Source of the DNA: SHZI01 sp040080965
Lineage (GTDB): Bacteria > Pseudomonadota > Gammaproteobacteria > Steroidobacterales > GCA-2729495
Direction of reading: 5' to 3'
Length of the DNA: 64,000 nucleotides
NCBI GenBank assembly: GCA_040080965.1
Contig: JBEBHH010000001.1
Location: 1 to 64,000, forward strand
Shown: piece after piece, positions 17,759 through 27,211 of the stretch
Numbering within the stretch: the stretch's first letter is position 1
How the letters are laid out: every line of letters starts with the position of its first letter
Notes under the pieces: generated by a model
Told to the model about the DNA's origin: nothing
The model's database searches: none
Seen by the model: only the letters and a program-made list of their open reading frames with translations
Translations under genes and position numbers: made by a program

Positions 17759-19141
17759 ATGGCAATACCCGGACCGCGACGCGACGCCGGGGCACTGACT
17801 GATCTGCCCGCGCCGCCAAGCTCCAATCAGGCCGAGCAGGCGCTGCTTGGCGGCCTGATGCTCGACAACAGCAGCTGGGACCGCATTGCCGACCTGGTCT
17901 CGGCGCCGGACTTTTTCAGGCCCGATCACCGCCTGATCTTCGGGGCCATCGAGGGGCTGGCCGAGCGCAGCCAGCCTGCCGACCCGGTTACCCTCGGCGA
18001 GTACCTGGCATCCCGGGGCGAGCTTGCCGATGCCGGTGGCGCCGCCTACCTGGGTGACCTCGTCACCGACACTCCCAGTGCGGCCAACGTCACCTACTAC
18101 GCGCGGATCATCCGCGAGCGCGCGCTGCTTCGCCGGCTCATCGAGGTCGGCAACGACATCGCCTCGTCGGCCTACCGGCCGGAGGGCCGGCCCATCGCCG
18201 AGTTGGTCGATGAAGCCGAGCGCCGCGTGTTCGAGATCGCGGAGCGCGGACAGCGGCGCGGCTCCGGGTTCGTGCGGCTCAATGAAGTCCTCAAGTCCAC
18301 GATCGACCGTCTCGATTCCCTGCACCAGTCACAGGGCGCCCTCACGGGCCTCCCGACGGGTTTCACACTTCTCGACGAGTACACGTCGGGCCTGCAGGGC
18401 GGCGACCTGGTCATCATTGCGGGCCGCCCGTCGATGGGCAAGACCACCCTCGCGCTGAACATCGCGGAGAATGCCGCCCTCGGCGCGGGCAAGTCGGCCG
18501 CCGTGTTCAGTATGGAAATGTCCGTCGAGCAGCTGGCCTTCCGAATGGTGGCCTCGCTGGGGCGCGTCGACCAGTCGCACCTGCGGAACGGGCGTTTCGG
18601 CGACGACGACTGGCCGCGCATCCACGGCGCCATCCAGCAGATGGCAGAGGCCCCTATTTATATCGACGACACGCCGTCCATGACGCCCACAGAGGTCCGC
18701 GCGCGGGCGCGGCGCCTGCAGCGGGAGAGGGGCCTCGACCTCATCGTCGTGGACTACCTGCAGTTGATGCGGGTGGCCGGGTCCGCCGAGAATCGCGCCA
18801 CCGAGATTTCCGAGATCTCGCGTTCGCTGAAGGGCCTGGCGCGCGAACTCCGGGTGCCGGTCATCGCCCTGTCCCAGCTGAATCGCAGCGTGGAGTCACG
18901 GACCGACAAGAAGCCGGTGATGTCGGACCTCCGGGAATCGGGCGCCATCGAGCAGGACGCGGACCTGATCCTCTTCATCTACCGGGATGAGGTCTACAAC
19001 CACGACAGCCCGCGCAAGGGAATTGCCGACATCAACGTCGCCAAGCAGCGGAACGGCCCGACCGGGGAGTTTCCGCTGACGTTTCTGGGCAAATTCACGA
19101 AGTTCGAGAATTACGCGCCCGAGATCGAGGGGTTTCGGTGA
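17759..19141 (+). CDS. dnaB: Replicative DNA helicase DnaB
   Basis: The hexameric 5'-3' helicase of the replication fork. The 460-aa protein has an N-terminal domain starting at PPSSNQAEQALLGGLMLD, a linker and the RecA-like ATPase with Walker A GRPSMGKTT at about 222-230, the FSMEMSVEQL segment, Walker B LIVVDYLQLM and the ALSQLNRSVE sensor. No intein interrupts it. The stop overlaps the alr start by 4 nt (GTGA). Confidence 0.97.
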   Translation: MAIPGPRRDAGALTDLPAPPSSNQAEQALLGGLMLDNSSWDRIADLVSAPDFFRPDHRLIFGAIEGLAERSQPADPVTLGEYLASRGELADAGGAAYLGDLVTDTPSAANVTYYARIIRERALLRRLIEVGNDIASSAYRPEGRPIAELVDEAERRVFEIAERGQRRGSGFVRLNEVLKSTIDRLDSLHQSQGALTGLPTGFTLLDEYTSGLQGGDLVIIAGRPSMGKTTLALNIAENAALGAGKSAAVFSMEMSVEQLAFRMVASLGRVDQSHLRNGRFGDDDWPRIHGAIQQMAEAPIYIDDTPSMTPTEVRARARRLQRERGLDLIVVDYLQLMRVAGSAENRATEISEISRSLKGLARELRVPVIALSQLNRSVESRTDKKPVMSDLRESGAIEQDADLILFIYRDEVYNHDSPRKGIADINVAKQRNGPTGEFPLTFLGKFTKFENYAPEIEGFR

Positions 19142-20259
19142 CCCCAGCTGCCGTCGCGGTCATCCGGCCGGCAGCGCTCCGCAGTAACCTCGCCCGGGTC
19201 CGGGAACTGGCCCCCGGCTGCCCGGTGCTGGCGGTCATCAAGGCCAACGCCTATGGCCACGGACTGGTGCAGGCCGCCCGTATCCTCGAGGATGCTGAGG
19301 CGTTCGCTGTGGCTCGAATCGAGGAGGCCGTCCAGCTGCGGGACGCCGGGATTCGCAAGCGGCTGGTCATCCTCGGCGGCTGCCTCACCGCGGAGGAAGT
19401 CCGCACGGCGTCAGTGCTGGAGCTCGACGTCGTCGTGCACTCGGACCTGCACGTGGCACTGCTCGAAGGCACTCCGGTGAATCGCCCCATGGCCTGCTGG
19501 CTGAAGGTCGACACTGGCATGGGACGGCTGGGACTCGATCCGGCAGCCGTTACCGGCGCCGTCAGCCGCCTGCGCAGCGCTGGCGCCGTCAGTGCACTGA
19601 CGCTCATGACGCATCTGGGCTCCGCGGACGATCACACCGACCCCGAGACGACCGAGCAACTCCAGGTCTTCAGCTCGTTGCTGGATGGCTGGGACGGCGA
19701 CGTCAGCCTCGCCAACTCCGCTGCCATCCTCCAGTGGCCGGACACGCTTCGGAGCGGGGGAGTGCTGCGCTATGGAGGCGGCAACTGGGTGCGCCCCGGC
19801 CTCATGTTGTTCGGGGCGTCGCCGCTACGGGGGCGCAGGGCGTCCGAACTGGGTCTCCGTCCCGCGATGTCCTTTGAAACGCGCCTGATATCGGTCAAGC
19901 CGGTGCAGAAGGGCCAGCGCGTCGGCTACGGAGGGCACTGGGTGGCCCCGCGCAACAGCGTGCTGGGCGTGGCAGCGGCTGGCTACGCAGATGGCTATCC
20001 CTGGCATGTGGGCGCCGGCACCCCGGTGGGCGTGCGCGATTGCCTGGCACCCATCGTCGGCAGGGTGTCCATGGATATGTTGACTATCGACCTCACGGAC
20101 GTGCCCGACGCCGCGCCCGGCGACCGGGTCGTGCTGTGGGGTGATGGCCCCACGGTGGAGGAGGTCGCGGGCGCCTCCCGGACCATCCCCTGGACCCTGA
20201 TGACCGGCATCAATCGCCGGGTGGCCGTCCGGGTGGCGGACGGCGCGCCCCAGGGCTAG
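19138..20259 (+). CDS. alr: Alanine racemase
   Basis: A PLP enzyme that makes D-alanine for peptidoglycan. The 373-aa protein begins with GTG overlapping dnaB. The PLP lysine is Lys35 in VIKANAYGHG and the second catalytic base is Tyr264 in VGYGGHW; GRVSMDM is the C-terminal domain signature. Its last 4 nt overlap the end of the convergent FHA gene, so neither gene has room for a conventional terminator. Confidence 0.97.
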   Translation: MTPAAVAVIRPAALRSNLARVRELAPGCPVLAVIKANAYGHGLVQAARILEDAEAFAVARIEEAVQLRDAGIRKRLVILGGCLTAEEVRTASVLELDVVVHSDLHVALLEGTPVNRPMACWLKVDTGMGRLGLDPAAVTGAVSRLRSAGAVSALTLMTHLGSADDHTDPETTEQLQVFSSLLDGWDGDVSLANSAAILQWPDTLRSGGVLRYGGGNWVRPGLMLFGASPLRGRRASELGLRPAMSFETRLISVKPVQKGQRVGYGGHWVAPRNSVLGVAAAGYADGYPWHVGAGTPVGVRDCLAPIVGRVSMDMLTIDLTDVPDAAPGDRVVLWGDGPTVEEVAGASRTIPWTLMTGINRRVAVRVADGAPQG

Positions 20260-21005
20260 GTCAGGAAGAACCCCATCTTGATGCCGATGATCTCGATCAC
20301 ATCGTTGTCCGTGAGCTTCTGGGCCTGCGGACCGAGGACCTGACCATTCAGCTTGGGCGGCTGGCTATCTGACTTGTTTTCCACCTGCACCAGGTGATAG
20401 CCGTCAGCCCGTCGCGTGATCGCGACCACCTGCGCGCCTGGCCGGCCCAGCGTCGTGAGAGCCTTGTTGAGGGCAATCTCACGGCCAGCGAACGAACCGT
20501 TCAGCACCTGCACCTTGGCAACAGCCAGGGGCTTCGACGCCGGCTCGACGCCGGCACTTCGGCTTGCGGGCGCAGCGGCAGCCGCGGCCGAACCGTTACC
20601 CGCAGCCGGGGCGCCATTCAGGCTGGCCGAGAGGGCCGCAGCCTTGGCCAGGGCCTCGGCACCGCCGACCTGGCGCTCGATGACCATGGTGCTAGCGAAT
20701 TCATCTTCCTCGTCGGCCGAGCCGTCGACGAAGCGCAACTGGTGACGGCCAACCGTAACCACATCACCGTTCTGCAGGGCATGTTTCTTGATCAGGCGGC
20801 CGTTGACGTAGGTGCCGTTGGTGCTGTTCAAGTCCTCGAGGAACGAGTCATTGAGGATGTTGATCACCAGGGAGTGGTGGCCGCTGACCGTAGGGTTGTC
20901 GATCCGAATGTCATTGTCCGGGAGGCGGCCTACCGTGTACCGCTCCTTGGACATGTTGTATTCGGCGAGAACCTGTCCGTCGAGGCTCAGAATGAGTCGT
21001 GCCAT
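20256..21005 (-). CDS. Protein with two FHA domains
   Basis: A 249-aa cytoplasmic protein. The first forkhead-associated domain, at about 20-95, has the phosphothreonine-binding signature: GRLPDNDI, SGHHS and NSTNGTYVNG. An Ala-rich linker (about 115-165) precedes a second FHA-like domain, beginning KVQVLNGSFAGREI, with TLGRPG but lacking the canonical Ser-His pair (ITRRADGYHLV). It is the last gene of an operon with a CHASE2-kinase and a PP2C phosphatase, so it is likely a substrate or phospho-dependent adaptor for them. FHA proteins are known kinase targets; the specific role here is inferred. Confidence 0.88.
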   Translation of the reverse strand: MARLILSLDGQVLAEYNMSKERYTVGRLPDNDIRIDNPTVSGHHSLVINILNDSFLEDLNSTNGTYVNGRLIKKHALQNGDVVTVGRHQLRFVDGSADEEDEFASTMVIERQVGGAEALAKAAALSASLNGAPAAGNGSAAAAAAPASRSAGVEPASKPLAVAKVQVLNGSFAGREIALNKALTTLGRPGAQVVAITRRADGYHLVQVENKSDSQPPKLNGQVLGPQAQKLTDNDVIEIIGIKMGFFLT

Positions 21006-21025
21006 GACCGGATTGCCTGCTCAGA

Positions 21026-21055
21026 TCTACTAAAGGGTGGTCTACTAAAAGTTGG
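21026..21055. repeat. 15-bp tandem duplication between phosphatase and FHA genes
   Basis: Two adjacent 15-bp units, 21026-21040 and 21041-21055, both begin TCTACTAAA and end TGG, and differ at two positions. They fill the 51-bp gap between the phosphatase stop and the FHA start codon. The repeat is AT-rich compared with its surroundings. On the coding (minus) strand it could affect spacing or act as a weak regulatory element; no known motif is recognised. Confidence 0.7.
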
Positions 21056-21056
21056 G

Positions 21057-21881
21057 CTATTGAAACATGCGCCGAAACTGGGCGAAGACGCTGGTCCTGG
21101 CGGGAAACGGCTCAACGACCTGCGAGAGGATGACCGAGACATTGTCCTTGCCCCCATGGTCATTGCTAAGCTGGATCAGCTGTTGACCTGCCATTTGAAG
21201 ATTAGCACTAAAAGTGCTGATCGTTAAGTGAATGTCCTCGTCCTCGACCATGTCGGGCAGGCCGTCCGAGCAGAGCAGGTAGACATCCCCCTCCTGGACC
21301 TCGAGCTCCTGCACCTCGACCTGCACCGTGGCCTCGACCCCCAGGGCGCGGGTGACGTAGTTGCGGTTGGTCGACCGGGCCGCCTCCTCCTGGGAATAGA
21401 AACCCCGGTCGACCAGCTCCTGGAGCAGCGAGTGATCCATAGTCAGCTGCTCGAAGCGGTTGCGCCGGAAGCGGTAGAGCCGGGAGTCACCCACGTGGGC
21501 TATCGACACCCGATTGTCATAGAAGAGGCAGGCCACGATGGTGGTGCCCATCCCCTCGCACTGGGGCTGCATCTGGGCGGTCTGGTGGATCACCCGGTTG
21601 GCCCGGGCGACGGCATCCCGCAGGATGATCGTCTGGCGCATGAGGCTGGTCTCGGGGTCCGTGGCATTCCGGGCTTCGCGCTCGCAGGCCGGCGGCACGA
21701 GTTCCAGCACCGTGCGCACGGCAATGCCGCTGGCGACCTCGCCGGCGTTGTATCCGCCCATGCCATCCGCGAGCACAAGGAGGCCCGTGTCGCCGTTGGT
21801 GCCAACGGCGTCCTCGTTGTGTTCCCTGACCCTGCCGGTGTCAGAGAGCTGGATGTTGTTGAATTTGGTTCGCAAGCTCAT
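21057..21881 (-). CDS. PP2C-family protein serine/threonine phosphatase
   Basis: A 274-aa metal-dependent phosphatase. PPM motifs are clear: REHNEDAVG with Glu23/Asp24, LADGMGGYNAGE with Asp39, GTTIVACLF, HVGDSRLYRFR, CSDGLPDMVEDE and a final KDNVSVI. All expected metal-binding aspartates are present, so it should be active. It is soluble and has no extra domain. The start overlaps the upstream kinase stop by 4 nt (ATGA), implying matched synthesis with the kinase, whose signalling it presumably reverses. Confidence 0.94.
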   Translation of the reverse strand: MSLRTKFNNIQLSDTGRVREHNEDAVGTNGDTGLLVLADGMGGYNAGEVASGIAVRTVLELVPPACEREARNATDPETSLMRQTIILRDAVARANRVIHQTAQMQPQCEGMGTTIVACLFYDNRVSIAHVGDSRLYRFRRNRFEQLTMDHSLLQELVDRGFYSQEEAARSTNRNYVTRALGVEATVQVEVQELEVQEGDVYLLCSDGLPDMVEDEDIHLTISTFSANLQMAGQQLIQLSNDHGGKDNVSVILSQVVEPFPARTSVFAQFRRMFQ

Positions 21882-24322
21882 ACGATGTCCGACGGGAACG
21901 TACTACAACACTCCCGAAGGGCCAATGCCATGGCCTTGCCACTCTCATATCGGTCGGCCGGATTCTTCGCCAGGGCCCTGTCCAGGATCGCGTCGATGGA
22001 GGCGGGCACGTCGTCGCGGATGTCGGCAACCGGACGGTGCTTCTGGTGCACGATCTTGTCCATGAGGCGCGGTATGGAGTCGGCCTGGAACGGCGGCGCG
22101 CCCGTCAGCAGGTGATACATCGTGACTCCCAGGGAATACAGGTCCGTCTGTCCGGTGACCTTGCTGGCGGACAACTGCTCGGGCGACATGTAGGACGGTG
22201 TGCCCAGGATGATACCCGTCCGCGTCCGGCTCGAGTCTGTCAGCCGCGCTATGCCGAAGTCCGTCAGCTTCAGGCGGTCCGACGCGATGTCGTACATGAG
22301 GTTTGCCGGCTTCACGTCACGGTGGACCACATTCTGGCTGTGCGCGTAGTGCAATGCCTCAGCTGCCCGTGCCATCAGCTCGAAGACCACCTTGGGAGGC
22401 AATAGCCGGCCCAGCTGGGCGTAGTGGCTGAGCGGCTTGCCTTCGAAGTACTCCATGGCCAGATAGGCCACGTGGTTGTCTTCTCCGGCATCGTGAATCG
22501 AGATGATGTACGGATGGTTGAGGCGACCCGCGGACTCTGCTTCCCTCAGGAAGTGGGAGCGGGCCGTGGCCAGGTCGCTGTCCGCAAACTCCTCGGCGAG
22601 GGGCAGGGTTTTGATCGCCACCCGGCGGTTGATGGTCGGGTCCCGGCCGAGATAGACGGTAGCCATTGCGCCGCGGCCGATCACCCGCTCCAGTTCGTAG
22701 CGCCCGAGCGTACGCCCGGCGGGGGAGATCGCTGCGGGCGCTGCGTTGGACGATGCTTCGGCATCGCGGGAGGCGGACTTCTGGGGCGCAACGCCTCGTG
22801 CGCCCGACAACTTTTCCAGTTTCGCGGCCACATCCCGGTAACCGGGATCGCGGGCGGCCAGGTGCCGGAAAACGCGTTCGGCCTTGGCGTAATCGCGTTT
22901 CTTGCCATGTTCCATGGCGAGTTCGTAGAGCTGGGCCTTGGTGCGCTCCGTCGTCGGCTGTTGCCGGAGTACCGAGAAGCCGAGATCCAGCTCCTCGCCC
23001 GGACCCGCGGCGCTTGCGCCCCGCGCACTCGAACCACCCGCTCCGCTACCCCGCGTCTGGCGCGAGAGCTGCACGGAGAACTGCAGGATGGCGATGCCTG
23101 TCAGGCAGAAGAGGGCGAGACCCGCCAGGTGCAGCCAGACACCGGCGACCGCGACCAGCACGTACTCCGCCAGCAGTAGCGTCAGCATACCGGCCACGGC
23201 GGCGGCGGCTGCCGTCGGCAAGCTGAGGCGCCCGCTGAACACGGCGCCGACAGCCAGTAACAGGGCGAGGCCGATCTCCAGCCATAGCCCCCAGCCTGGC
23301 CGGCTGATCTGGTCGCCCGAGAGGTAGTTCGCCAGGTCGGTGGCGATGAGAACGGCAGTTCCCGAACTGGCGGCCAGCGGCGTCCGGACGCTGTCCGCCG
23401 GTCCCGCGTCGGGGCTGCCAATTACCACGAAGTGGCCGCGCAGGGCACTGGAGGCGCGGCCTGCCAGCACGTCGGCAGCGGTTACTACCGGAAATCCCGT
23501 CGTGCCGGCGGCGGAGGCATAGAAGCGGGCGAAGGCGCCGACCTTGCGGGCAGCGGTGCCGTCCAGGCGAATGGCGGCCAGCGCACTCGAAGGCACGGCT
23601 CCCGGCTCGGTCCCGAGGACCGGCGCCGCCCGGCGAACGACGCCGTCGCGGTCCGTGAGCAGAGCCATGTGGCCGATGGCGGCGGCTGCGTCGCATAGTG
23701 CCGTGGCGGCCGGAACCAGGGCTGCCATCGTCGGCCGGGCCGTGTCGGTGCCGGTGAAGCCGGCGCTGGCCGCGGTGATGCGCCGGGTGCAGGGGCCACT
23801 CGCGTTTGGCAGGCCGGGACGGTACTCGGTCGTCGCAAGGCCGAGGACCACATTGCCAGCCGCCATGACCGCGGCGGCGATCCGCTCCTGCTGGCTTACG
23901 CGTTCTTCGGCTTCCGCGAGCTGGCGCTGGAGCAGCCCGGGTTCAGTGCGGGTTGCCAGCGCTCCGCTGCGCTCCTCGAGGCGAAGCAGGGACTGCAGCC
24001 GCTTCACGTCCTCGGCTCCAGCGGGGGGCGGCGCCGGGGCCGCCGGAATGATGGCCGTGGCGCCCGCCGCCTTGACGCGGGCGATCAATTCATCGAGGCG
24101 GGGCAGATTCCAGAGGTCGGTCGTCGCAGCGTCCGGCTGGACAATAACCACTGGCGCCTGCGCCGCCGACGCGGACAGGCGTTGGCACAGATCGAAGAAA
24201 CCGCGCTCGATGCCGACAAGCCGGTCACCGCCCAGGGCAAAGAAGAGGGCCAGGACGGCGCATAGCCCGGCCTGGGCGGCCTCGCCTGGCAGGCCGGCTC
24301 CCTGACTGTCCCGGAAGAACAT
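21878..24322 (-). CDS. CHASE2-domain membrane serine/threonine protein kinase
   Basis: An 814-aa receptor kinase. An N-terminal membrane segment (about 15-35) is followed by an extracytoplasmic CHASE2 sensor (about 40-340, including TDRDGVVRRAAPV and FVVIGSPDAG), then about three closely spaced transmembrane helices (about 350-430), a short helical TPR-like piece and the kinase domain at about 540-805. Kinase motifs are complete: RGAMATVYLG, VAIKTLP, HRDVKPANLM, DFGIARL and GTPSYMSPEQ. The ligand is unknown. It is the first gene of the kinase-phosphatase-FHA operon and is divergent from radA. Confidence 0.94.
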   Translation of the reverse strand: MFFRDSQGAGLPGEAAQAGLCAVLALFFALGGDRLVGIERGFFDLCQRLSASAAQAPVVIVQPDAATTDLWNLPRLDELIARVKAAGATAIIPAAPAPPPAGAEDVKRLQSLLRLEERSGALATRTEPGLLQRQLAEAEERVSQQERIAAAVMAAGNVVLGLATTEYRPGLPNASGPCTRRITAASAGFTGTDTARPTMAALVPAATALCDAAAAIGHMALLTDRDGVVRRAAPVLGTEPGAVPSSALAAIRLDGTAARKVGAFARFYASAAGTTGFPVVTAADVLAGRASSALRGHFVVIGSPDAGPADSVRTPLAASSGTAVLIATDLANYLSGDQISRPGWGLWLEIGLALLLAVGAVFSGRLSLPTAAAAAVAGMLTLLLAEYVLVAVAGVWLHLAGLALFCLTGIAILQFSVQLSRQTRGSGAGGSSARGASAAGPGEELDLGFSVLRQQPTTERTKAQLYELAMEHGKKRDYAKAERVFRHLAARDPGYRDVAAKLEKLSGARGVAPQKSASRDAEASSNAAPAAISPAGRTLGRYELERVIGRGAMATVYLGRDPTINRRVAIKTLPLAEEFADSDLATARSHFLREAESAGRLNHPYIISIHDAGEDNHVAYLAMEYFEGKPLSHYAQLGRLLPPKVVFELMARAAEALHYAHSQNVVHRDVKPANLMYDIASDRLKLTDFGIARLTDSSRTRTGIILGTPSYMSPEQLSASKVTGQTDLYSLGVTMYHLLTGAPPFQADSIPRLMDKIVHQKHRPVADIRDDVPASIDAILDRALAKNPADRYESGKAMALALRECCSTFPSDIV

Positions 24323-24456
24323 AACAAAATAGTATGCGGATCAGCCGGACCGGGTTGAGAACTGAGTTTGGTTTTGGCCCCCATGGCCGGGTTATCCGTC
24401 TCGAAATGGGGCGATTGGCAGCCCACAATGCACGCCGGTTAACGCCTGAGGCGCCC

Positions 24457-25809
24457 ATGGCCAAAGCCCAGAAGTCCTTCGTCTGCAGCGAGTGCGGTGG
24501 CACCACGCCCAAGTGGCAGGGGCAGTGTCCGGCCTGCGGCGCCTGGAACTCCCTGGAGCCGGTAGCCGGCGCGCCGCCAAAGCCGGACGCGACGTCGGCG
24601 GCGCCCGTGCGGCGGCTCGCGGAAGTGGGCACCGAATCCGTCGCTCGCGTTTCGACGGGCATTGGCGAGTTCGATCGCACCCTCGGCGGCGGCCTGGTGC
24701 CGGGCTCGGTGGTGCTGCTCGGTGGTGATCCCGGAATCGGCAAGTCCACCCTGCTGCTCCAGGCTGCTGCCCGCCTGAAGACGCCGGGCGGCACGCTTTA
24801 CGCGAGTGGCGAGGAGTCACTGCAGCAGATCAGCCTTCGCGGCCAGCGGCTGGGTGCCGACCTGGCTCCGATTGCCGCAATCGCCACGACCCGGGTCGAG
24901 GATGTCCTGGCCGCTGTCCAGGCAACCAGGCCAGGGTGCGTCATTGTCGATTCGATCCAGACGATGGCCACCGACCTGCTGCCGTCCACTCCCGGTTCGC
25001 CCAACCAGCTCCGGACGTGCGCAGGACTCCTGGTGCGGCTCGCCAAGCAGTCCGGCATTGCCGTGATTCTCGTCGGGCACGTCACCAAGGACGGCCAGAT
25101 TGCCGGACCCCGGCTGCTCGAGCACATGGTTGACGTCGTCCTCTACTTCGAGAGCGAGGTCGGCAGCCGGTACCGGGTCCTCCGCGCTGTCAAGAACCGG
25201 TTTGGCGCGGCCAATGAGCTCGGCATCTTCGTGATGTCCGAGGGTGGCATTCGGGAAGTGCGCAACCCCTCGGCGCTGTTCGTTGCCCAGCGGGGCGAGC
25301 CGGTTCCCGGGAGCGTGGTCACGGCGGTGCACCAGGGCAGCCGGCCACTGCTGGTTGAGGTTCAGGCGCTGGCGGACCAGGGCAGTGGTGGGCCGCCCAG
25401 GCGTGTCGCCATCGGCCTGGAACAGAACAGGCTCACACTGCTGCTCGCGGCGCTGCACCGGCACGGGGGCATTGCCACCCATACACATGACGTGTTCGTC
25501 AATGTCGTGGGCGGCGTGCGCATCATGGAGCCCGCCGCTGACCTGGCAGCCCTGCTCGCAACGATCTCCAGCATTCGTGACCGGCCACTGCCGCGGGACC
25601 TGGTGGTCTTTGGCGAGGTGGGCCTGGCGGGCGAGATCCGGCCCGTGGCCTATGGCGAAGAGCGCCTGCGGGAGGCGGCCAAGGTGGGCTTCGCCCGCGC
25701 CGTCATCCCGCGCGCCAATGCCCCCAAGCAGCCAATAGAGGGTCTCGCAATTACCCTCGCCGACAACCTGCGGGACATCATGCGGATGCTGCCGGCGCTG
25801 GAGGCGTGA
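24457..25809 (+). CDS. radA: DNA repair protein RadA (Sms)
   Basis: A RecA-like branch-migration helicase for recombination intermediates. The 450-aa protein has an N-terminal zinc finger (CSECGG...CPACGAW), Walker A GGDPGIGKST at about 89-98, the RadA-specific KNRFG motif near 247-251 and a Lon-like C-terminal domain. The frame is open upstream to 24334, but the zinc finger starts ten residues after the ATG at 24457, which has TGAGG upstream. Its last 32 nt overlap the end of the convergent corB-like gene. Confidence 0.96.
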   Translation: MAKAQKSFVCSECGGTTPKWQGQCPACGAWNSLEPVAGAPPKPDATSAAPVRRLAEVGTESVARVSTGIGEFDRTLGGGLVPGSVVLLGGDPGIGKSTLLLQAAARLKTPGGTLYASGEESLQQISLRGQRLGADLAPIAAIATTRVEDVLAAVQATRPGCVIVDSIQTMATDLLPSTPGSPNQLRTCAGLLVRLAKQSGIAVILVGHVTKDGQIAGPRLLEHMVDVVLYFESEVGSRYRVLRAVKNRFGAANELGIFVMSEGGIREVRNPSALFVAQRGEPVPGSVVTAVHQGSRPLLVEVQALADQGSGGPPRRVAIGLEQNRLTLLLAALHRHGGIATHTHDVFVNVVGGVRIMEPAADLAALLATISSIRDRPLPRDLVVFGEVGLAGEIRPVAYGEERLREAAKVGFARAVIPRANAPKQPIEGLAITLADNLRDIMRMLPALEA

Positions 25810-27052
25810 TGCGTACGCTGCTCACCACATTCTCGCCCGTCGCCACGATCTCGACCTCGTAGCCGTTCAGCACCAGGACTTCACCACGATCCGGAATGGT
25901 CTCCAGCTGCTCGAGGATCAGCCCGTTCAGCGTGGTCGGTCCGTCCGTCGGCAGTTGCCAGTGCATCCTGCGATTGAGTGCGCGCACGTTGATGCCTGCA
26001 TTAACGATCCAGGCGTCGCCGGAGGGATCCTTGCTCACGTCTTCCTCCGCATTCTCCGCGGAGGTCGAGAACTCCCCGAGGATCTCCTCGAGGATGTCCT
26101 CGATCGTCACCATTCCCTGGATGTCGCCGTATTCGTCGACGACAAAGGCTGTGCGCTGGCCGGACCTGTGAAACTGCCCCAGCAAGCCGTGAACGGACGT
26201 GCCTTCCGGGACAAAGAACGGTTCGACCATCAGTTTTTCGATGGCGGCCTGGTCAAGGTTGCCCGCCATTACGCCCACCAGTGAGCGAACGTGGAGCAAT
26301 CCCGAGAGGTTCTCGATGTTGCCGCGGTAGACGGGCAGCCGGCTGTGGGGCGAGCGCGTGATCATCCCGACGATGGCTGGCCAGTCGTCGTCGAGGTCTA
26401 TGCCGATCAGTTCGTTGTCGGGGATCATCATCTCGTCGACGATCATGTCCTCCAGCTCGAGAATGGACATGAGCATGCGTTGCCTGCGGCGCGGAAGGAG
26501 GGCGCCCGAGTCGGTGACGATCGTCCGAAGTTCATCCAGCGTCAGGTTGTGCTGGGTCACCTGGTCGCCCCGCACGCCGAACAGCCTCAGCAGCCCGTTT
26601 GAAATCGCCGTGACGAACCAGACCACTGGCAGGGTGACCTTGAGCAGCACAAAGTAGATGACAGCGGCGGGCAGGCCCAGTTGCTCCGACCGCAGGGCGC
26701 CAACCGTCTTGGGCATCACGTCGGTGAAAACCATGATGACGAAGGCGAGGCCCACACTGGCGATGGCCACACCGCCGGGTCCACCGATCCTGAGAGCAGC
26801 CAGCGTGACCAGCGATGTCGCGAGGGTATTGGCGATGTTGCTGCCAATAAGGATGAGGGAGATCAGGCGGTCCGGGCGGGCCAGCAACTTCTCGGCAAGG
26901 CGGGCGCCCAGGTGCCCCTGCCGGGCCCGATGACGCAGCCGGTAGCGATTCAGGGTCAGGAGGGCCGTTTCGGAACCGGAAAAGAATGCCGAGATCAGCA
27001 GCAGGAGCACCAGCAGGCCAAGCAATGGGCCGGCAGAGATTTCGTCGGACAA
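25778..27052 (-). CDS. corB: HlyC/CorC (CNNM) family transporter with CBS pair
   Basis: A 424-aa inner-membrane protein: an N-terminal DUF21 domain with about four transmembrane helices (about 8-165, including FFSGSETALLTLNRYRL), a CBS pair at about 200-325 (VDEMMIP..., FVVDEYGDIQGMVT) and a C-terminal CorC_HlyC domain near 345-420. The family is linked to magnesium/cobalt efflux and resistance. It is divergent from ffh, the normal gammaproteobacterial arrangement, but the cytochrome c assembly-type gene that commonly accompanies it is missing. Its 3' end overlaps radA by 32 nt. Confidence 0.92.
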   Translation of the reverse strand: MSDEISAGPLLGLLVLLLLISAFFSGSETALLTLNRYRLRHRARQGHLGARLAEKLLARPDRLISLILIGSNIANTLATSLVTLAALRIGGPGGVAIASVGLAFVIMVFTDVMPKTVGALRSEQLGLPAAVIYFVLLKVTLPVVWFVTAISNGLLRLFGVRGDQVTQHNLTLDELRTIVTDSGALLPRRRQRMLMSILELEDMIVDEMMIPDNELIGIDLDDDWPAIVGMITRSPHSRLPVYRGNIENLSGLLHVRSLVGVMAGNLDQAAIEKLMVEPFFVPEGTSVHGLLGQFHRSGQRTAFVVDEYGDIQGMVTIEDILEEILGEFSTSAENAEEDVSKDPSGDAWIVNAGINVRALNRRMHWQLPTDGPTTLNGLILEQLETIPDRGEVLVLNGYEVEIVATGENVVSSVRITPPAPAASA

Positions 27053-27160
27053 CTTTGGATGACCCCGGATGCGGGCAGCAGGGGATCATGGTGACCAACG
27101 GCCGGCAAAACTGTCAAGGCGAGGGCCCCGGGCGGGGGGACTCGAGGTGTGCTGCCGGCA

Positions 27161-27166
27161 TACAAT
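27161..27166 (+). promoter_or_regulatory. Candidate -10 element of ffh
   Basis: TACAAT at 27161-27166 is one base from consensus and lies between the divergent corB-like gene and ffh. Transcription would start near 27173, about 39 nt before the ffh ATG. No good -35 hexamer is visible. Confidence 0.35.
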
Positions 27167-27211
27167 CCGGTTCTGGCCGGCTCTGCCGGACTCACCTATG
27201 GACTCGTTGCC

